From: Spirochaetales bacterium
GTDB lineage: Bacteria; Spirochaetota; Spirochaetia; SZUA-6; DRHE01
NCBI GenBank assembly: GCA_016935715.1
Contig: JAFGQJ010000132.1
Location: 1 to 5,507 of the forward strand
Direction of reading: 5' to 3'
Length of the DNA stretch: 5,507 nt
A program made the position numbers and the translations under genes. Below, one piece after another: positions 4,731 through 5,507 of the stretch (positions are counted from its first letter, which is position 1; the number at the start of each line of letters is the position of its first letter). Below the pieces are notes generated by a model, which was not told the origin of the DNA, made no database searches, and saw nothing but the letters and a program-made list of their open reading frames with translations.

Positions 4731-5507
4731 CTAGGTCCCGACCAGCCCGGGCTGCCGGAGAACTGTTTCCCAGGAGCTGTTGAAGTTCAGCAGGGACAGG
4801 TAGTAGCCCTGCGGCCCGAAGCGCTCCTGGAGCCACCTCAGCTTCTGCACGGGATCGTAGCCGCCGGACAGACTATCCAGCGGATAGCCGACGCAGCTTT
4901 CCAGCAGGCGCACGTTGGCTGACATCCAGGCGCCCAGGTAAACGGGTACGTCGGAGCGCAGCAGCTCATCTATTGCCGCGTTTTCCTCGACGACAGGCTG
5001 GGTCACAATGAAGCTCGCTCCCGCCTCGAGCTTGTTTTCCAGTTTCTTGAGCTCGTGCTCCATGGGTTCGTACTGGTTGAAGGCCACTCCGAGGGTGAAT
5101 CTCCCCGGGCGGGTGGACCCGATGTACCGCAGCAGCTCCACCGAGGTCACGGATTTGGCTGAAATATCCAGGTCTTCCGGTTCGAGCTTGGGCAGCCGCG
5201 GCCCGCCGTCCCCGCTGATACAGAGGATGTTGCGGACCCCCATCTGCTCGGCCTGCTCCAGCATGGCATCCAGATCCACCTTTCTGTGAAAAGTATTGAT
5301 ATGAAGGAGCAACTGGTGAGGCTGCACAGCGAGCTCGTCGTACTGAATGACTTCCAGAGCCGTAAAATGCAGATTCCCGAGCGGATTGTCGGGTATGGAA
5401 ACGATGGCACCCTGCTTCACGATGCGGTTGTAGCGTTTCGAAAATACAGCCAGGGACGACTCGAAATCCTCCTCCGACTGCTTCGGGGTCAGGATCTCCA
5501 CGAGGTA
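4731..5507 (-). CDS. metF: Methylenetetrahydrofolate reductase (MetF-like), 5' end cut by the window
   Basis: FAD-dependent methylenetetrahydrofolate reductase family (TIM barrel), which reduces 5,10-methylene- to 5-methyl-tetrahydrofolate for methionine synthesis or, in acetogenic-type metabolism, the methyl branch of the Wood-Ljungdahl pathway. The 258 visible residues begin YLVEILTPKQ, whose Glu4 corresponds to the catalytic Glu of the family's usual ExxPP strand. GVRNILCISGDGG (90-102) has Asp100 at the position of the family's folate/flavin-binding Asp. AGASFIVTQPVV (162-173) carries the conserved TQ with Gln170. The frame stays open through the right edge at 5507, and the conserved strand crosses the GTG at 5501, so the true start lies outside; bacterial MetF is about 290-300 residues, so perhaps 15-35 are missing. 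The middle part (GVAFNQYEPMEHE) lacks the enteric YPExHP wording, so this is a divergent branch and its redox partner cannot be told. It ends 133 bases before the ferritin-like gene. Confidence 0.85.
   Translation of the reverse strand, partial: YLVEILTPKQSEEDFESSLAVFSKRYNRIVKQGAIVSIPDNPLGNLHFTALEVIQYDELAVQPHQLLLHINTFHRKVDLDAMLEQAEQMGVRNILCISGDGGPRLPKLEPEDLDISAKSVTSVELLRYIGSTRPGRFTLGVAFNQYEPMEHELKKLENKLEAGASFIVTQPVVEENAAIDELLRSDVPVYLGAWMSANVRLLESCVGYPLDSLSGGYDPVQKLRWLQERFGPQGYYLSLLNFNSSWETVLRQPGLVGT

Noticed and set aside
5499..5501. GTG at 5501 as the start of the metF-like gene
   Set aside because: The frame continues to the window edge and the conserved strand YLVEI crosses this codon, so it is an internal Val and the start is outside the window.

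Overview
The window is a gene-dense piece of bacterial (or possibly archaeal) chromosome with high G+C (about 60% by eye), recognisable Shine-Dalgarno sites and no sign of mobile DNA. Protein resemblances (a clostridial-type pyridoxamine kinase, a stand-alone KaiC-like protein, a CxxC-bearing DUF89 protein, a CGGC-domain protein and an encapsulin-cargo-type ferritin-like protein) suggest an anaerobe. Desulfobacterota-, Firmicutes- or Chloroflexota-like lineages are all possible, and I cannot choose between them from sequence alone.

Plus strand, 1-3832, probably one transcription unit. The tail of an unseen upstream gene ends at a GTGA overlap with a HisC-like PLP-dependent aminotransferase (34-1053). 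A pyridoxal/pyridoxamine kinase (1099-1977) follows 45 bases later. A KaiC/RecA-like P-loop protein (1982-2833) starts 4 bases after the kinase stop. A DUF89/ARMT1-like metal-dependent phosphatase (2957-3832) follows after a 123-base gap. The aminotransferase needs PLP and the kinase makes the phosphorylated B6 vitamer, so these two genes make sense together. The KaiC-like and DUF89 partners have no obvious role, which makes the cluster a possible uncharacterised metabolic or repair operon.

Minus strand, 3829-5507. A MetF-like methylenetetrahydrofolate reductase, cut by the right edge, ends at 4731. After a 133-base gap with a plausible sigma-70-type promoter comes a two-gene operon: a 100-residue ferritin-like protein (4295-4597) and a CGGC-domain cysteine protein (3829-4275). 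The two halves converge, and the DUF89 and CGGC genes share a CTAG in which both TAG stops are read, one on each strand.

The most notable points are these. The KaiC-like protein appears to have lost the Walker A Ser/Thr, the Walker B Asp and the catalytic Glu pair. The aminotransferase has Asp where Ser/Thr is usual next to the PLP lysine. An encapsulin-cargo-type ferritin is paired with a CGGC protein and no encapsulin is in view. A short inverted repeat covers the -10 of their promoter. No RNA gene, CRISPR array, insertion sequence or convincing intrinsic terminator was seen, and no stretch longer than 300 bases lacks a gene.
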